Shown in pieces: positions 45,501 through 53,870 of a stretch of DNA of 64,000 nucleotides (positions are counted from its first letter, which is position 1; each line of letters begins with the position of its first letter). The stretch comes from Thermohalobaculum sp965247385. Its GTDB lineage: Bacteria; Pseudomonadota; Alphaproteobacteria; Rhodobacterales; Rhodobacteraceae. The notes under the pieces were generated by a model. The model was given only the letters and a program-made list of their open reading frames with translations, made no database searches and had not been told where the DNA came from. The translations under genes were made by a program, and so were the position numbers. The DNA lies in assembly GCA_965247385.1 (NCBI GenBank), contig CBDFHG010000002.1:1612001-1676000 (forward strand). Reading direction: 5' to 3'.

Positions 45501-48500
45501 TCGCCTGACGCTTCGCCCTCGCCCACCGAGTTCACCGCGCGCACTTCGAAGAAGTATGCGGTGTCGTTGGTCAAGCCGGCCACGGTGTATTCGGTCGCGG
45601 TGGCGCTGTTTGGAATTGCCATCCAATCGACGACGGCGGCGGAGCCGGCGGTGTCATAGTCGCCCGTGGCGTCGCTTTGGCGATACTCATAGCCGGTGAT
45701 GTCCGCGCCGCCGGTTGCGCCCGGTGCCGTCCATGCCAGCGTGACCGTGGTATCGCCAGCCTCCGCCGCCAGGTTGGTCGGCGCGCCCGGCGGCGCGGCG
45801 GTAACGGTTGCGGTGCCAGTTGCGCTCGCTTCTGCCGCGGGGCCCATATTCGGGGTGGTCGCGGTGTCCGTCACGCTGTCGGCGGCAAGGGTCAGGGTGA
45901 AGGCTGTCGCTCGCGGGGTGATGCTGATGGTGTAGGTGGTGCTGGAGCCGCTGGCCGGGGTCACACTATTCACCACGAGGTCGCCGGACGCCACAATGTC
46001 GTTGGAAACGGAGAAATCATCCACCGCCAAACCGGTTACCGGCTCGGAGAAGGTAATGTCGTAATCCTGCGCCGTGTCAATCACACCTTCGGCAATGGTG
46101 CCGAGGGTCACCGTCGGCGGAGTGGTGTCCGTCACGGCAGGTGCTTCGTCAGGTACTTCGTCAGACGTTATCTGCGCTGAATGATCACCAACAGGGTTAC
46201 CCTCGGCAAAACCACGTACACCAATTCCATCAGCATCATTTGCTGTGTCAAAAAGTGGATCAGTAGTGGCAATAGTATGTGGACTAGTGACAAGATCAAT
46301 AATTATCACATTATTCTCACCTGTTTTAATTGCATAAATAGTAAAATTAACACCAGGGATATTATCCCAAGATACTTCGATGGAATTATCAGGTAGTCTT
46401 TCAGCTGTTACAGTTGGTTCAGGTGTAGTGACAGGTGCTGCAAGAGTGGTTGCATCAACCTCGTTAGAATCTGCACTTGTCCCGGCAGAATTTGTTGCTG
46501 TAACGACATACTTGTACGATGTCTCAGGAGTCAGGCCAGTATCAGTGGCAGTCAATTCACTGGTTGCTGCTGCCACTACTACATCAGCACCGCCAACAAC
46601 AACTCTGGTCAGGGTATAACTGTCGGCATTATCCACTGCACCCCATGAGAGTGCTATGCTGTTATGAGTAGGTGTTCCTGCAGAAAGTACAGGTGGTTCA
46701 GGCGTGGTCGCGGCCACGGTGACCATGAAGGTCTGGCTGTCGGATTCGCCAAGGGTGTTGCTACCATTGTTGTCGGTCACCGTGTAGGTCAGGGTGGTGG
46801 CGCTCGCCGCCTCGGTCGGCGTGCCCGTGAGCTTGCGGGTGTCCTCATCGAACCTCAGACCCGCCGGCAGGGCGGCGCCCCCCGGCCCGGTCAGGGTGTA
46901 GCGCAGGGTGCCGGTGCCGCCGATGCCCTCCGGCAGGGTCACGTCGACCGCCGTACCCACGGTATAGAACTGGTCGTCCGGCTTGTCGGGCAGCGCCACG
47001 TCGTCGTTCACGATGATGGTGAGGTGGGCCATGGCCGTGGCGCCGTTGTGGTCGGTTGCCGTTTGGGTCAGCACGGTGACACCGGCCTCGGTCGGCATGC
47101 CGGACAGCATGCGGTTGCCGGCGTTAAAGCTCAGGCCCGGCGGCAGGTCGGCACCCTCCGGCCCGGTCAGGGTGTAGGTCTTGGGCAAGGTGCCGCCGGT
47201 GGCTTCCAGAAATTGCAGGTCGTTGATTTTCCTGCCCACGCGATAGAACCGGGTGGTCGTCGGCGAGATCAGCGCCAGGCGGTCGTACACGGTGACGAAG
47301 AAGGCGACCGCGGTGCTGGCGCCATTGGCGTCGGTCACCATGTAGGTCACGATGGGGCCGGGGACAGCGCGCTCGGTCGGCGTGCCGGACAGCGTGCGGG
47401 TGCCGGCGTTAAAGCTCAGGCCCGGCGGCAGGTCGGCGCCCCCCGGCCCGGGCAGGGCGTAGGTCAGGGGCGCGGTGCCGCCGGTGGCCACCGGCAGGGT
47501 CACGTCGACCGCCGTGCCCAGGGTATAGCGCTGGTTGCCCACCGCCGCGCTCAGCGCCAGGGCGGCGGTGGCACTGCCGATCGCGCTCGCCGCGGTCGCG
47601 GGGCCCATATTCGGGGTGGTCGCGGTGTCCGTCACGCTGTCGGCGGTAAGGGTCAGGGTGAAGGCTGTCGCTCGCGGGGTGATGCTGATGGTGTAGGTGG
47701 TGCTGGGGCCGCTGGCCGGGGTCACACTATTCACCACGAGGTCGCCGGACGCCACAATGCTGTTGGAAACGGAGAAATCATCCACCGCCAAACCGGTTAC
47801 CGCCTCGGAGAAGGTAATGTTGTAATCCTGCGCCATGCCAATCACACCTTCGGCAATGGTGTCGAGGGTCACCATCGGCGGAGTGGTGTCCGCGGCAGGT
47901 GCTGCAAGAGTGGTTGCATCAATCTCGTTAGAATTTGCACTTGTCCCGGCAGAATTTGTTGCTGTAACGACATACTTGTACGGTGTCTCAGGAGTCAGGC
48001 CAGTATCAGTGGCAGTCAATGCATTGCCTGAAAACACTACTACATCAGCACCGCCATCAACAACTCTGGTCAGGGTATAACTGTCGGCATTATCCACTGC
48101 ACCCCATGAGAGTGCTATGCTGTTATGAGTAGGTGTTCCTGCAGAAAGTACAGGTGGTTCAGGCACCGGTTCGCTCACGGTGACGGTGCGGGTCAGCTCG
48201 GCGACATTGCCGGCGGGGTCGGTCACGATGTAGGTGATGAGGTAGTCGCCTGGGGTGGTGGTGTCCACTACTATGCCATCTACCGTCATAGCGTCGGGTC
48301 CGGTAGTCGTCATCGCCGGAGTCTCGTCCCGCGCCGCCCCACTAATGCCCGCATCTTCCGTTTCGGTGTATGTGCCGCCGTGGGCAACGGTAACTGGGCC
48401 GCCCACCAGAGTGATGGTCGGTGCCACGGTGTCGATAGTCACTGTTCCGAGAGAATGTCTGAAATCAGGTGCCGTGTTCGCGGGGTCGGCAGTGTCCGTG

Positions 48501-50503
48501 ACACCGCGAACATTAAATTGTGGCCCTGCATCGTTATCAGCAGCTGTGATGGTATAGGTCGCCATATATTGGTTGGCGACGTTGGTTACCGGCCGCAGAT
48601 CTTGCGCAGAGCGTACTGATCCGTCAAAGTCAAAAAAGGCAGCATCCACAAGCGACGTGGCGGCAAGCGGTTCGTCGGAGTTCACGAACGCCGTGAGGGT
48701 GTCACCAACATTCAAATAGGTCGTAGTGTCCACGACTACACCACCAGTGTGTTCAAACCGGTCGAAGGTAATCATCGGCGGGGTGGTGTCCGCAGCCACG
48801 GCCGCGGCCACGGTGATGATTACCTGGTCGGTGGGTGTGCTTCCCAGCGCGGGAGTGCCAGTATCGGTGACGGTCAAGTCGAAGGTATAAATCCCTGCCT
48901 TGGGAGGCGTGAAGGTCGGGCGAACAACGCGGTCATTGCTCAATACGACATCCGGGCCATCTGACTGCGACCAGAAATAAATCAGATCATCCTTGGCGGT
49001 TTCGCTGTCGCTGCTGCCGCTGCCGTCCAGGGTTACTGGACTGCCGACAACCTCATCAGGTTGATCGGGTCCCGCATCGGAAGTCGGCGCGGTGTTGGCT
49101 AGGGGTGCCGGGGCCACGGTGACGGTGCGGGTCAGATCGGCGACATTGCCGGCGGGGTCGGTCACGATGTAGGTGATGAGGTAGGCGCCTGGGGTGGTGG
49201 TGTCCACTACTATGCCATCTACCGTCATAGCGTCGGGTCCGGTAGTCGTCATCGCCGGAGTCTCGTCCCGCCCCGCCCCACTAATGCCCGCATCTTCATC
49301 TTCGGTGTATGTGCCGCCGTGGGCAACGGTAACTGGGCCGCCCACCAGAGTGATGGTCGGTGCCACGGTGTCGATAGTCACTGTTCCGAGAGAATGTCTG
49401 AAATCAGGTGCCGTGTTCGCGGGGTCGGCAGTGTCCGTGACACCGCGAACATTAAATTGTGGCCCTGCATCGTCATCAGCAGTTGTGATGGTATAGGTCG
49501 CCATATATTGGTTGGCGACGTTGGTTACCGGCCGCAGATCTTGCGCAGAGCGTACTGATCCGTCAAAGTCAAAAAAGGCAGCATCCACAAGCGACGTGGC
49601 GGCAAGCGGTTCGTCGGAGTTCACGAACGCCGTGAGGGTGTCACCAACATTCAAATAGGTCGTAGTGTCCACGACTACACCACCAGTGTGTTCAAACCGG
49701 TCGAAGGTAATCACCGGCGGAGTGGTGTCCGCAGCCACGGAGGCCGCATTCACGTCGAGCGGGAATTGCCGACTGAATTCTTTCAAACTCGCGGCGTCCT
49801 GGACACGGTAGGTCAGGGTGGATTGCTTAGCCGTGGTCGGCGTGCCCGTGAGCCTGCGGGTGGCCGCATCGAAGGACAACCCGTCGGGAAGACCGCCAAA
49901 GCTGGTCAGCCGGTAGATAAAGGTGGGGCTGGAACCGGTGCCGCCGGTGGCTACCGGCAGGGTCAGGGCGGTGATCGGCGTGCCAACCGTGTAGCTCTGG
50001 CCGGCCAGCGCGGCGGCAAACCCCAGCGCGGCGAAATCCGGGGGTGTGCAGACCGTTGCGCCACCTGTGCTCCCGCTCCCCTCGCATACCGTGACCTTGA
50101 CGAAGATGATGGCGAAGCCACCACCCGCCGAGGAGTTCACCCTGTAGGTGAATGCAAAGCCGTCGCCTGCTTGACCCGCGCCCGCAAGCTTCGGTGTGCC
50201 CTTGAAGATGCGGGTGGTCGGATCAAAGCTAAACCCCAGTGATTCGAGTCCGGGGTTTCCGGTCACAGAGTAGATCAGGCCGCCGGTACCGCCGGTGGCT
50301 ATCGGAAACTCGATGTTATCGGTGGCCACCCCAAACCGGAAATACAGGTTGATGGTTCTTATTTCGTCGGGTGTCGCACCGATTCCCACTGGCTGCGGGA
50401 ACGACTGCGCTCCGGCTGGCGATGCCAGCCCGAGCAGCAGGCCGATCACCATTAGCGGGCCCAGCAGGAGGGCGGCGAGGCGACGGCGAGGGGCCGCCGG
50501 CAT
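42578..50503 (-). CDS. Giant multidomain surface protein with C-terminal autotransporter-like barrel
   Basis: About 2641 residues. The signal peptide is RRRLAALLLGPLMVIGLLLG with cleavage after PAGAQ. Then follow putative-Ig (He_PIG) repeats (pattern LPxGLSFDAxTRxLTGTPT, many times), two near-identical blocks of a DTTPPxITFDRFEHTGGV module plus a DUF5011/HYR-like module (PTITLVGGPVTVAHGGTYTE), a PKD-like domain (APTSDAGPDQPDEVVGSPVT), fibronectin-III domains (PEPPVLSAGTPTHNSIALSW), cadherin-like (NTAPVIGIADAAVDYAENTP), and a C-terminal beta-barrel of about 400 residues ending MLKGEVRF (terminal aromatic). It is probably an adhesin. The start at 50503 has GGGAGG nine bases upstream; an in-frame start at 50653 would include a poly-C tract. 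It is flanked by IS debris. Confidence 0.85.
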   Translation of the reverse strand: MPAAPRRRLAALLLGPLMVIGLLLGLASPAGAQSFPQPVGIGATPDEIRTINLYFRFGVATDNIEFPIATGGTGGLIYSVTGNPGLESLGFSFDPTTRIFKGTPKLAGAGQAGDGFAFTYRVNSSAGGGFAIIFVKVTVCEGSGSTGGATVCTPPDFAALGFAAALAGQSYTVGTPITALTLPVATGGTGSSPTFIYRLTSFGGLPDGLSFDAATRRLTGTPTTAKQSTLTYRVQDAASLKEFSRQFPLDVNAASVAADTTPPVITFDRFEHTGGVVVDTTTYLNVGDTLTAFVNSDEPLAATSLVDAAFFDFDGSVRSAQDLRPVTNVANQYMATYTITTADDDAGPQFNVRGVTDTADPANTAPDFRHSLGTVTIDTVAPTITLVGGPVTVAHGGTYTEDEDAGISGAGRDETPAMTTTGPDAMTVDGIVVDTTTPGAYLITYIVTDPAGNVADLTRTVTVAPAPLANTAPTSDAGPDQPDEVVGSPVTLDGSGSSDSETAKDDLIYFWSQSDGPDVVLSNDRVVRPTFTPPKAGIYTFDLTVTDTGTPALGSTPTDQVIITVAAAVAADTTPPMITFDRFEHTGGVVVDTTTYLNVGDTLTAFVNSDEPLAATSLVDAAFFDFDGSVRSAQDLRPVTNVANQYMATYTITAADNDAGPQFNVRGVTDTADPANTAPDFRHSLGTVTIDTVAPTITLVGGPVTVAHGGTYTETEDAGISGAARDETPAMTTTGPDAMTVDGIVVDTTTPGDYLITYIVTDPAGNVAELTRTVTVSEPVPEPPVLSAGTPTHNSIALSWGAVDNADSYTLTRVVDGGADVVVFSGNALTATDTGLTPETPYKYVVTATNSAGTSANSNEIDATTLAAPAADTTPPMVTLDTIAEGVIGMAQDYNITFSEAVTGLAVDDFSVSNSIVASGDLVVNSVTPASGPSTTYTISITPRATAFTLTLTADSVTDTATTPNMGPATAASAIGSATAALALSAAVGNQRYTLGTAVDVTLPVATGGTAPLTYALPGPGGADLPPGLSFNAGTRTLSGTPTERAVPGPIVTYMVTDANGASTAVAFFVTVYDRLALISPTTTRFYRVGRKINDLQFLEATGGTLPKTYTLTGPEGADLPPGLSFNAGNRMLSGMPTEAGVTVLTQTATDHNGATAMAHLTIIVNDDVALPDKPDDQFYTVGTAVDVTLPEGIGGTGTLRYTLTGPGGAALPAGLRFDEDTRKLTGTPTEAASATTLTYTVTDNNGSNTLGESDSQTFMVTVAATTPEPPVLSAGTPTHNSIALSWGAVDNADSYTLTRVVVGGADVVVAAATSELTATDTGLTPETSYKYVVTATNSAGTSADSNEVDATTLAAPVTTPEPTVTAERLPDNSIEVSWDNIPGVNFTIYAIKTGENNVIIIDLVTSPHTIATTDPLFDTANDADGIGVRGFAEGNPVGDHSAQITSDEVPDEAPAVTDTTPPTVTLGTIAEGVIDTAQDYDITFSEPVTGLAVDDFSVSNDIVASGDLVVNSVTPASGSSTTYTISITPRATAFTLTLAADSVTDTATTPNMGPAAEASATGTATVTAAPPGAPTNLAAEAGDTTVTLAWTAPGATGGADITGYEYRQSDATGDYDTAGSAAVVDWMAIPNSATATEYTVAGLTNDTAYFFEVRAVNSVGEGEASGEATATPTAPNTAPVIGIADAAVDYAENTPVATAVATYTATDAEGDTVTWTLGGTDAGDFSIDTNGALTFNTVRDFETPDSDATSNTYFVTITATDDGDPNESGTLDVTVTVTNVDDEDGVVAIAITRDGTTVSGAPRVGDTLTASVTDADSGSAGVTGTTWQWQSSSAGTYTDISGATAAAYSPVAGDVGSTLRAVATYNDSTGSGKTATSAPTASVVAIAAPSVTAQALTTSNANTGYAKAGDTLTLTFTVSKALSATPTATIAGQTAPVTTNANEYTATYTVVAPDVADVQGAVTYDIGLLVSMDAGADFDPGEQPSAIVIDTIAPTVSSFDISGSLTAGRQATDDIEFSEPVTGVDAAGFSATNATIDSVTGSVDATTYTIAYTPVMAGKVTLSFAANGATDTAGNTGPATATEASDPRPPAPLVLTAPDDQNYTVDTEIAALTLPAATGGSGALSYTLTGPAGAALPTGLTFDAASRRLTGTPTALATTTLTYTVTDANATASQTFTVTVALPRFADLNRTILPEVARAIAGHTVGAIARRVTQARADGGTDSAGSFNLGGQTTVAGVAGALASHGQAMADGTLSLKDLLGGGDFVLPLNARAAAGAPGLSSLAFWGAGDYSNLDGSGGAVDWDGDLFSAHLGADARLRDDLLVGLAVSWSRVDLDYSDPDRSGDYELDLTSFHPYVGWSALSGKLDLWATVGYGWGDLEIADDEAQQASSDVEMRTVAVGGLGRLLKVGATTLRLKGDALLTEMEVEGSDEMAALTVDARRVRMILEGSRTHTLADGAQLEPSLEVGVRHDGGDGETGFGAELGGGVRYSNPVMGLTLEGRARTLVGRDSYGEWGVNGLIRLERGNGRGLSFNLSPGYGKTVSGTQRLWQQGLHDKIDGERDYGARMDLRLGYGLPAFGGRGLLTPYSEVTFGDSARNYRLGMEWELGALFELNLTGERHESSDGAADHAIMLKGEVRF
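46170..46710 (-). other. AT-rich fibronectin-III segment inside the surface-protein gene
   Basis: Here the coding sequence changes composition sharply (for example tgcataaatagtaaaattaa), coding for SIEVSWDNIPGVNFTIYAIK and NVIIIDLVTSPHTIATTDPL. The flanks return to high GC. It looks like an imported domain. Confidence 0.75.
48176..48801. repeat. 626-bp direct repeat, unit 1 (within surface-protein gene)
   Basis: Near-identical to 49115-49740 at a constant offset of 939 bases with only scattered substitutions (cacggtgacggtgcgggtca at the start, gtggtgtccgcagccacgg at the end). It encodes one ITFDRFEHTGG module plus one DUF5011-like module. Confidence 0.9.
49115..49740. repeat. 626-bp direct repeat, unit 2
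   Basis: The partner of 48176-48801. Related but shorter repeats in the same gene include 46433-46703 with 47897-48164 (fibronectin-III) and 45838-46122 with 47590-47890. Confidence 0.9.
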
Positions 50504-50745
50504 CACGCCACGCCTCCCGCCCGGCGGGCCTGGCTGGGGCTGGAGTGAAGCCCGGTTAAATCTGGGGGGGGGGGGGGGGGGCAAAACTGCGCCGCACCGG
50601 GACGCTGCGCTAAACTTGTGGCTCCGCGCTGAACGCAGGTCATTCTTGTTCATGAAAACGCCCCCTCGGCCGCTGGATAAGTGGGTCCATTGCAAGTGTC
50701 TCGAATCTGATAACCCGGTTCGGAACCTGTATGCAAGCACCCATG
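50504..50745 (-). promoter_or_regulatory. Leader of the surface-protein gene with 18-base poly-C tract
   Basis: On the coding strand 18 consecutive C (50564-50581) lie 60 bases upstream of the ATG at 50503. An ATG at 50653, with gaggggg upstream, is in frame with the adhesin through this tract (six Pro codons). The tract is therefore either in the 5' leader or in the coding region, and length changes could affect expression in both cases. Confidence 0.75.
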
Positions 50746-50815
50746 ATTCCCGAACTAAGTCCCTGACGAGCCTCGGCAGGGGCGGCGATGGGCGCCGTTG
50801 TGGGGTTTTCCTGCC
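50746..50815 (-). mobile_element. IS1380 end remnant
   Basis: About 70 bases, gattcccgaactaagtccct then ggcaggggcggcgatgggcg, match the inverted right end of the IS1380 copies (12667-12738). Confidence 0.75.
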
Positions 50816-50872
50816 CGGAGGGCTCCGCGCTTTTTGGCTTGCACCGCGCCCTTTTGCGGCCCGCGCGCTGTT

Positions 50873-50938
50873 CTGCGCCGCGTTATGTTTCGTCGTGGGG
50901 TGAAACCCGGTCAATGGTGCCTTTTTCAACGAGCTGTT
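50873..50938 (+). mobile_element. IS1182 right-end remnant
   Basis: Matches 42290-42352 (tatgtttcgtcgtggggtga, then cctttttcaacg). It is joined directly to an IS1595 fragment at 50939. Confidence 0.8.
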
Positions 50939-51308
50939 GAGGCATTGGCAATAATCTTTGCGTATACCGCGCCCCACCCCGCTTCAACAGGCCGAATACA
51001 GGGATTTTTCCAGCCGCACCCCGACCACGCTTGGCCTTGCGCTTGCCGCCGAAGTAACTCTCGTCCACTTCAATTTCACCCCTGAACATCGCTGCGCTCT
51101 CAGCCTCCAGGTCCAAGGCAATCATCTCACGCAGACGGTGGAAAAAGTAACCGGCTGTCTTGCGGTTCACGCCACACAGACTGGCCGCTGCAAGCGCCGT
51201 CGATCCAGACACAAAATGCGCGATCAAACGATCCTGTTTACAGGGACTGAGACGACTCCTGCGCATAGCTTCCATGATAACTCCAAAAATGAGCTATCTG
51301 GGTTAGCC
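50939..51308 (-). mobile_element. IS1595 fragment (5' half of transposase)
   Basis: The terminal repeat gagctatctgggttagcccc at the right is followed inward by transposase codons from 51275 (MEAMRRSRLSPCKQDRLIAH to TEVDESYFGG-like EVDESYFGGKRKAKRGRGAA). It is cut at about 50939 by the IS1182 end. It lacks the catalytic Glu region. Confidence 0.88.
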
Positions 51309-51951
51309 CCGTCCGGAATATCTCCAGCGCCCCGACAAAATCCGCGGCGAACCCGGCAAATCCGGCGACGCTTTCCTTGGTTCGCACACCGGCGACAAAG
51401 GCCACCGGAATGATCAGAAATACCGGCATCGAAGCCGAGAACACAAACCCCGCCGCTGGCGAGAACCGCTCGATAATCAACCCGGCAGCGACGGTCCCGG
51501 CGGACGTTGCAAATAGATGCACCCCCCTGAATCGCGCCACCATATGCACCAGGTCGGCCTTGTTCACGTTGGCATGGATCAGACCGTCATGGGCGAAGTG
51601 ATAGAGCATCCGAAACGTAGACACCAAGATCACCACCAAAAAGAACCAGATCAGCGACAGGTTCAACCCCCCGGCCAATACCAGCCCCAACACCAGAAGG
51701 GGCAGAGAAATCAGCAAGTGCGCTACAATGGCTACATGTTTGCGGTTGTAGCGGTCGGCAATGACACCAACCAGCGGCCCGGCCAGTATGTTGGTCAACA
51801 TCGCAACGATGAATGCCTGACCAACCCTCGCGACGTCATTGCTGACGATCAGCGCGGTCCACCCGATGCAGACAAGATACGAGCCGCGCGCGAGCCCGGA
51901 AAATACCTCCATCAGATAGAGGAACCTCAGGTTTTTCTGGGCCGTTATCAA
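51309..51951 (-). pseudogene. MFS transporter, C-terminally truncated by IS1595
   Basis: About 214 residues of the N-terminal half: MITAQKNLRFLYLMEVFSGL, the loop motif GVIADRYNRKHVAIVAHLLI, then GLNLSLIWFFLVVILVSTFR and GFVFSASMPVFLIIPVAFVA. The coding sequence enters the IS1595 end at 51308 (LEIFRTG-LTQI). The second six-helix half is absent from the window, so the transporter is dead. The original neighbour on the far side was lost with it. Confidence 0.85.
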
Positions 51952-52067
51952 GAAAACCCCTGCAATCGGAGCAACCGCCTAGCCATTACCTCTTTCCGAG
52001 TTGGCATGGCAGGGTTACGCTGCTTTTGCAGCGAAACACAATGGGAGAAGCCCGCCGATCCAGGTAG

Positions 52068-53075
52068 TTAACCCACCCTCAACTCCTCGATTTTCTCGTG
52101 CAGCACCAGCGGCACCTCGATCCCCGCCTCCGGCGTCTCCAGCCGCGCGATCAGGCGGCGGTCGCCCGGCAGCCTGACCCCCTCCTGTGCCAGCATCCGG
52201 GCGAACAGGCGCTCGCCGTTGTCCACCGCATCCTCGCCACCAAAGCGCGCCGGGTCGAGTGCCAGGATCAACTCGCCGCCGGTTGCCGGACCGCCGTCGG
52301 CGTTGTCCTGCTCACCGATCTCGAAGCTGCACACCTCGCCGATCAGCGGGCCGGCCAGCAGGTCGACCATCATGGCGATCGAGCCACCCTTGTAGCCGCC
52401 GAAGGGCAGTTGCGCCCCGGCGAGGATTGCCGCCGGGTCGTTGGTGGGGTTGCCCTCGGCATCGATTCCCACCCCGTCACCCACCTGATGCCCGTCGCGG
52501 AGCGCCATCTGAAGTTCGCCCCGCGCCATGGCGGCGGAGGCCTGGTCGAAGGCCATCGGGGGTTTGTCGCGGCGCGGCCAGGCGAACGACATCGGGTTGG
52601 TGCCGAAGAACTTCGACTTGCCGCCAGCGGGCGCCAGGTAAGGCGGCGACGACGTGAAGGCGAAGGCGACAAAGCCCATTTCGGCCAGCGCCTGGGTCTC
52701 GGGCCAGAGCGCCGCGAAATGGTGGGTCCGGGTGATCGCCAGCGCCGCCATGCCGGTCTCGCACGTGACCTCGACCAGCGGCGCGCGGCCGATCTCCTGC
52801 GCCAGCGGCGCGAAGCCCCGGTCGCCATGCACCCGCACCACCGAGGGCGCCAGACGCTCCACCGACGGCGCGGCGCGGCCATTGACCTTGCCGTTGCGAA
52901 GGCTGGTGACATAGCCGGGCAGGCGGAACAGCCCGTGGCTGTGACAGCGGTCGCGCTCGGCGGCGGTCATGGTGGCGGCGATGGCGTTGGCGTTCGCCTC
53001 GTCGCAGCCGTGGCGCATCAGCACCTCGATGCCGATATCGCGGCACTGATCGAGTGTCATTCGTACTTTGCTCAT
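52068..53075 (-). CDS. Ldh-family malate/lactate/ureidoglycolate-type dehydrogenase
   Basis: A 335-residue NAD(P)H-dependent oxidoreductase of the Ldh_2 family. Signature ERDRCHSHGLFRLPGYVTSL (catalytic His in SHG), ITRTHHFAALWPETQALAEM, the cofactor-loop KSKFFGTNPMSFAWPRRDKP and a C-terminal PFGGYKGGSIAMMVDLLAGP. Members include malate and lactate dehydrogenases, ureidoglycolate dehydrogenase and delta-1-piperideine-2-carboxylate reductase; I cannot choose. The start MSKVRMTLDQ (53075) has gaggagagcg upstream. Confidence 0.9.
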   Translation of the reverse strand: MSKVRMTLDQCRDIGIEVLMRHGCDEANANAIAATMTAAERDRCHSHGLFRLPGYVTSLRNGKVNGRAAPSVERLAPSVVRVHGDRGFAPLAQEIGRAPLVEVTCETGMAALAITRTHHFAALWPETQALAEMGFVAFAFTSSPPYLAPAGGKSKFFGTNPMSFAWPRRDKPPMAFDQASAAMARGELQMALRDGHQVGDGVGIDAEGNPTNDPAAILAGAQLPFGGYKGGSIAMMVDLLAGPLIGEVCSFEIGEQDNADGGPATGGELILALDPARFGGEDAVDNGERLFARMLAQEGVRLPGDRRLIARLETPEAGIEVPLVLHEKIEELRVG

Positions 53076-53254
53076 TTCGCTCTCCTCGCCCACCCGGTGC
53101 ATATACTCGGGGCCATGAACTCCGGTTATAGAAGCGCATCACCGACCCATTGCGCAATTGATTCCACGGGTAGCACACCCTAATGGAACTGGCGGCCAGG
53201 ACTTTGGGATTTATTCCAGCACTGCGACCGGCACCTAAGCAAAGGGCGAAGATA

Positions 53255-53818
53255 ATGGCCGACCCTGAGATCGGGATGAAACGCACCACGCGCAGCGTAC
53301 CCGTCTGGGACATCTTCGTGCGCGTCACACATTGGAGCGTGGCGGTGCTGGTTATCGCCGATCTGACCGTTTTCGACGATGACTGGGCGGTTCATCGTTG
53401 GGCGGGTTATGTGGTGCTGGCGCTGGTCGCGCTGCGGCTGGCCTGGGGGTTGGCCGGCCCCCGGCACGCCCGCTTCAGCGCGTTCCCGCCCAACCTGCAG
53501 GCGGCGCGGGCGCATATGGCGGGGCTGTTGCGGGGGCGGCGCGAAGTGCATCTGTCGCACAACCCGCTGGGTGCGCTGATGGCCTGTAACCTGTGGGCCT
53601 CGCTGATCGTGGTCTGCGTTTCCGGGATTCTGACAACGGCATACAAATTCTGGGGCATCGAGCTGGTCAAGGGGCTGCATGAGGTCGTCGCCAACTGGGT
53701 GCTGATCTCGGTCCTGCTGCATATCGCGGGAGTGGCGTTCGACACCTGGCATTCCAAGGTGAACCTGGTTCGGGCGATGGTCACCGGAGTGAAGGAAATT
53801 CCCGGCCCCGAAGAATAA
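53255..53818 (+). CDS. Cytochrome b561 family protein
   Basis: About 187 residues with four membrane helices and haem-ligand His residues: VRVTHWSVAVLVIADLTV, AVHRWAGYVVLALVALRLAW, the middle helix ALMACNLWASLIVVCVSGIL, and WVLISVLLHIAGVAFDTWHS. It is a di-haem b-type electron-transfer protein of the inner membrane, possibly a partner for a periplasmic c-type cytochrome; none is adjacent. The start at MADPEIGMKRTTRSVPVWD (53255) has aagggcgaag upstream; frames to 53183 or from 53276 are alternatives. Confidence 0.88.
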   Translation: MADPEIGMKRTTRSVPVWDIFVRVTHWSVAVLVIADLTVFDDDWAVHRWAGYVVLALVALRLAWGLAGPRHARFSAFPPNLQAARAHMAGLLRGRREVHLSHNPLGALMACNLWASLIVVCVSGILTTAYKFWGIELVKGLHEVVANWVLISVLLHIAGVAFDTWHSKVNLVRAMVTGVKEIPGPEE

Positions 53819-53870
53819 CCGCGGCGGTCAGCCGCCGCCCCGGCGCGCTGCCGGGACGGCGAGAAGGGTT

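Noticed and set aside
42611..45508. 965-codon open frame antisense to the surface-protein gene
   Set aside because: Low-complexity Gly/Arg/Gln composition with no family pattern. It mirrors the repetitive, high-GC minus-strand gene whose domains and signal peptide are clear.
50653..50977. Upstream extension of the surface-protein frame as its true N-terminus
   Set aside because: Codons from 50977 to about 50690 come from IS1182 and IS1380 end remnants. A signal peptide with a good ribosome site starts at 50503. The start at 50653 is kept only as an alternative.
53818..53870. Possible bidirectional terminator between cytochrome b561 and DUF1127 genes
   Set aside because: A GC-rich stem (gcggcgg/ccgccgc) is present but without a T-run on either strand; too weak to list as a feature.
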